Origin: CAYMRB01 sp964392615
GTDB taxonomy: Bacteria; Planctomycetota; UBA8108
Direction of reading: 5' to 3'
Assembly (NCBI GenBank): GCA_964392615.1
Contig: CAYMRB010000088.1
Coordinates: 1 to 26,423 of the forward strand
DNA length: 26,423 nucleotides
Shown here: positions 24,476 through 26,423 of the stretch, in pieces
Layout of the letters: the number at the start of each line of letters is the position of its first letter
Position numbering within the stretch: the stretch's first letter is position 1
Translations under genes and position numbers: made by a program
Notes under the pieces: model-generated
Database searches by the model: none
Told to the model about the DNA's origin: nothing
Seen by the model: the letters and a program-made list of their open reading frames with translations, nothing else

Positions 24476-26058
24476 CGGCTCGGCTCCTCCGCCGGCTCGA
24501 AGCACAGCACCTGCGAGCCGACGTGGAAGTACACGCGCCCCGCCGCGACCGACGCGATCGACTTGCAGGGGCCGTGCCACTCGTTGACGATACCGAACGG
24601 TTCGCCGGCCGCCGCCGCGTTTCTGCGACCCTCCGCGCCCCAACCGAACCTCCCCGGTCCCCAGAAACCGCCGTACGTGTCGCGCTTGCCGAACAGCTTG
24701 CGGCACAGGCCGGTCTCGAGGTTCATCGCGCCGATCGAGCTCTGGTGGTGCGAGAACACGTGCATCGCGGACATCGACAGCGACTGCGCCTCGTCGCCGA
24801 TCGCCCAGAAGCAACCCCACGGCATGTCCCGCCGGCCGGCGCCGCGACCCGGCTCGCGCGCTTTGTATCCGTGCGCCACGAGATCGACGCGGCCCGTCGC
24901 GAGATCGAGCTTGCCGAGCCCGGTGTACGGACGCACCTCGCCGCCGCCGTCCCACGCGCCGTACGCCGAGCGCACCCAGAGCATGATCTCGCCGGATCCC
25001 GGGCGATAGCACGGCGGGGTCGGCGGGTTGTGGAGGCCGCACGTGTACGCGACCGGCGCCTTCCACGGCTCGCGGCCGTCGGCGACGCGGAACGCCCAGA
25101 ACGTCTGGTCGGACGGCGTCGACTCGAGATGGCGGAGAAACGCGCGCTGCTCTCGTCGCAGGGCTTCTTCGTCGTACGCCAGATAGCGCGGATCGTCGCG
25201 CAGCGTCGCGGGTTTCCCGGATCGTCGCTCGACGCCGGCGGTCGCGAGAAACAGCACCTGATGGCGATCGAGCACGTCGTGGAAGCCATCGACCGGGTTC
25301 GTCGTGAAGAGCGCGATGCCGGCGGCGATCGTCGGGAAGTGATCGCGCACGCTGAGGCCGTGCATCTTGCGCGACCGCCACACGGCTCGGCCGGTCTCGA
25401 TGTCGAGCGCATACGCGTGCATGTCCTCGGACGCGAACAGGACGCGGCGCCCGTCGTCCGAGATCGACGCGGTGCCGAGGATCCGATCTCCCGTGCGATA
25501 CCTCCACGCAGGCCAGCCGGTCTGCGCGTCAACCGCGTAGAAGAACCCGTCGCGCGCGCCGATCAGGACGCGGCCGGCGAAGACGACCGGCGACGCCCAG
25601 AAGCCCTCCGGGGCGTCGAAACGCCACAGCTCCCGTCCCGTGCGCGCGTCGAGAGCGCGAAGGTCGCGACCCATCGACGCGACGACGAGCCGGTCGCCGT
25701 CGAGCATCGGCGAGTGCAGCACCGGGCCCGAGCATCGGAAAATCCAGCGCTTCTCGCCGGTCGCCGCGTCCCACGCGTACACGTTACCGGCGTACGTACC
25801 GAGGTAGGCGCAGCCGCGTCCGACGATGATCTCGGCGCGCGTACCTGTCAGCTCGCGATGGAGGTCCTTGCGCCACGCCAAGCGCAGCGAGCCGCTCGGA
25901 AATCGCGGGTAGTACCCCGAGCGGCGCAGGTCGCCGTGCAGCGTCGGCCAGCTCGCGCCGTCGTTACGAGGCGGCGGGTCCGCTCGCGCGACACACGGGA
26001 GCAGCGGCGCGCAGCAGATCATCAGCAGGCGAATCGACGCGAGGAGGCGGCGGTTCAT
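24472..26058 (-). CDS. Secreted PQQ-like beta-propeller protein
   Basis: This 528-residue protein starts at the ATG at 26058 with a signal peptide (RLLASIRLLMICCAPLLPCVARA). The first half contains at least four PQQ-like blades of the form A-x-D-x2-TG-x3-W: NVYAWDAATGEKRWIF, LRALDARTGRELWRF, FYAVDAQTGWPAWRY and AYALDIETGRAVWRS. A longer insertion (about 240-400) and a C-terminal part with GAMNLETGLCRKLFG and VAAGRVYFHVGSQVLCFEP complete the propeller. No quinoprotein dehydrogenase active-site pattern is visible, so it may bind no cofactor and act as a scaffold, as many planctomycetal copies appear to. It is upstream of and overlaps the helical exoprotein gene. Confidence 0.88.
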   Translation of the reverse strand: MNRRLLASIRLLMICCAPLLPCVARADPPPRNDGASWPTLHGDLRRSGYYPRFPSGSLRLAWRKDLHRELTGTRAEIIVGRGCAYLGTYAGNVYAWDAATGEKRWIFRCSGPVLHSPMLDGDRLVVASMGRDLRALDARTGRELWRFDAPEGFWASPVVFAGRVLIGARDGFFYAVDAQTGWPAWRYRTGDRILGTASISDDGRRVLFASEDMHAYALDIETGRAVWRSRKMHGLSVRDHFPTIAAGIALFTTNPVDGFHDVLDRHQVLFLATAGVERRSGKPATLRDDPRYLAYDEEALRREQRAFLRHLESTPSDQTFWAFRVADGREPWKAPVAYTCGLHNPPTPPCYRPGSGEIMLWVRSAYGAWDGGGEVRPYTGLGKLDLATGRVDLVAHGYKAREPGRGAGRRDMPWGCFWAIGDEAQSLSMSAMHVFSHHQSSIGAMNLETGLCRKLFGKRDTYGGFWGPGRFGWGAEGRRNAAAAGEPFGIVNEWHGPCKSIASVAAGRVYFHVGSQVLCFEPAEEPSR

Positions 26059-26117
26059 GGTGCGATCCAGAAACGTCCCGGAACGCTACCACACTACCAC
26101 GAACCGACGGCGCCCGA
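26059..26117. other. Spacer between selD and the PQQ-like gene
   Basis: This 59-base spacer shows no terminator hairpin and no ribosome site before the PQQ-like ATG. Confidence 0.35.
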
Positions 26118-26423
26118 TCAGCTCTCGACGACGATTGCGGGAGCGCCCGCTTCGACTTCGGCGATCTTCGCCGCCCACGGCACGCCGGCCGCGTGCAGGT
26201 CGCGCACCAGGTCGTCGGCGCGCTCGCTCGCGACGGAGATCAGCAGGCCGCCCGACGTCTGCGGGTCGAACAGGATCTCCTGCTGAAACGCGTTCAGAGC
26301 GGCGGCGACCTCGACGCGGTCGCCGCAGTTGTTGCGGTTGCCGACGTTCGAGCCCGTCGTCACGCCAGACGCGTACATGTCGAGGGCACCTTCGTAGAGT
26401 GGCAGCGCGGCGAACGACATGCG
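26118..26423 (-). CDS. selD: Selenide, water dikinase (selenophosphate synthetase), C-terminal fragment
   Basis: These are the last 101 codons of selD; the N-terminus, with its catalytic Cys/Sec and ATP-binding loop, lies beyond the right edge. The fragment shows the conserved C-terminal landmarks: LPLYEGALDMYASGVTTGSN, NVGNRN, and ILFDPQTSGGLLISV near the end, followed by the final strand-helix unit (AGVPWAAKIAEVEAG). The enzyme makes selenophosphate from selenide and ATP for selenocysteine or 2-selenouridine. It implies that the host uses selenium. Its link to the neighbouring genes is unknown. Confidence 0.93.
   Translation of the reverse strand, partial: RMSFAALPLYEGALDMYASGVTTGSNVGNRNNCGDRVEVAAALNAFQQEILFDPQTSGGLLISVASERADDLVRDLHAAGVPWAAKIAEVEAGAPAIVVES

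Noticed and set aside
24523..26286. A 587-codon plus-strand frame opposite the PQQ-like gene.
   Set aside because: The minus strand has a signal peptide and PQQ-like blades; the plus frame is Arg/Val/Glu-rich shadow sequence that also runs into selD.
1..26423. CRISPR arrays, insertion sequences, tRNA or rRNA genes.
   Set aside because: No regularly spaced repeats, transposase motifs, or recognisable cloverleaf or rRNA sequences were seen by eye; a tRNAscan-type run was not possible.

Overview
The window is about 26 kb of high-GC bacterial DNA. The gene content points to the Planctomycetota or a near PVC relative. It includes large secreted c-type heme proteins with a Pirellula/Verrucomicrobium-type heme domain and a DUF6797-like module, FG-GAP and PQQ-like propeller exoproteins, a formylglycine-enzyme-like lipoprotein, two divergent UroD-like proteins, dockerin-like remnants and a DUF418 membrane protein. 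The taxonomic call is inference from gene content; there is no rRNA here. The DNA is draft quality, with a 10-N gap at 10004-10013.

Layout. (i) 1-2858: the N-terminus of a secreted Asp-box (sialidase-like) protein on the minus strand, divergent from a secreted FG-GAP protein. (ii) 3018-5380, minus strand: a UroD-like protein and a SUMF1-like lipoprotein, 2 bases apart. (iii) 5631-9572: a 1313-residue two-heme protein with DUF6797-like, LamG and beta-propeller parts. (iv) 9756-13772: an FCD-type GntR regulator, a glycyl radical activating enzyme and a glycyl radical enzyme in one tightly packed operon, behind a palindromic operator that overlaps a promoter. (v) 13797-15110: an ARPP-1-like lipoprotein, convergent with the operon. 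(vi) 15282-16043: a patch of gene debris in three reading frames. (vii) 16216-18394: a nitroreductase divergent from a PhoPQ-activated (PqaA-like) alpha/beta hydrolase. (viii) 18638-23141, minus strand: a second UroD-like protein, a clan GH-D (melibiase-like) glycosidase and a DUF418 membrane protein. (ix) 23240-26058, minus strand: a PQQ-like propeller exoprotein overlapping an unrecognised helical exoprotein. (x) The C-terminus of SelD at the right edge.

The most informative system is (iv). The glycyl radical enzyme is 787 residues long. At a constant offset of -4 it carries the active-site residues I recall for trans-4-hydroxy-L-proline dehydratase (HypD) of Clostridioides difficile. This suggests anaerobic hydroxyproline use, with the GntR protein as a likely autoregulator and hydroxyproline or a derivative as the possible effector. 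The surrounding genes look like scavenging of complex extracellular polymers: glycosidase, hydrolase, secreted propellers and heme proteins. A supply of hydroxyproline from collagen or plant and algal wall glycoproteins would fit, but that link is inference. No pyrroline-5-carboxylate reductase is visible in the window.
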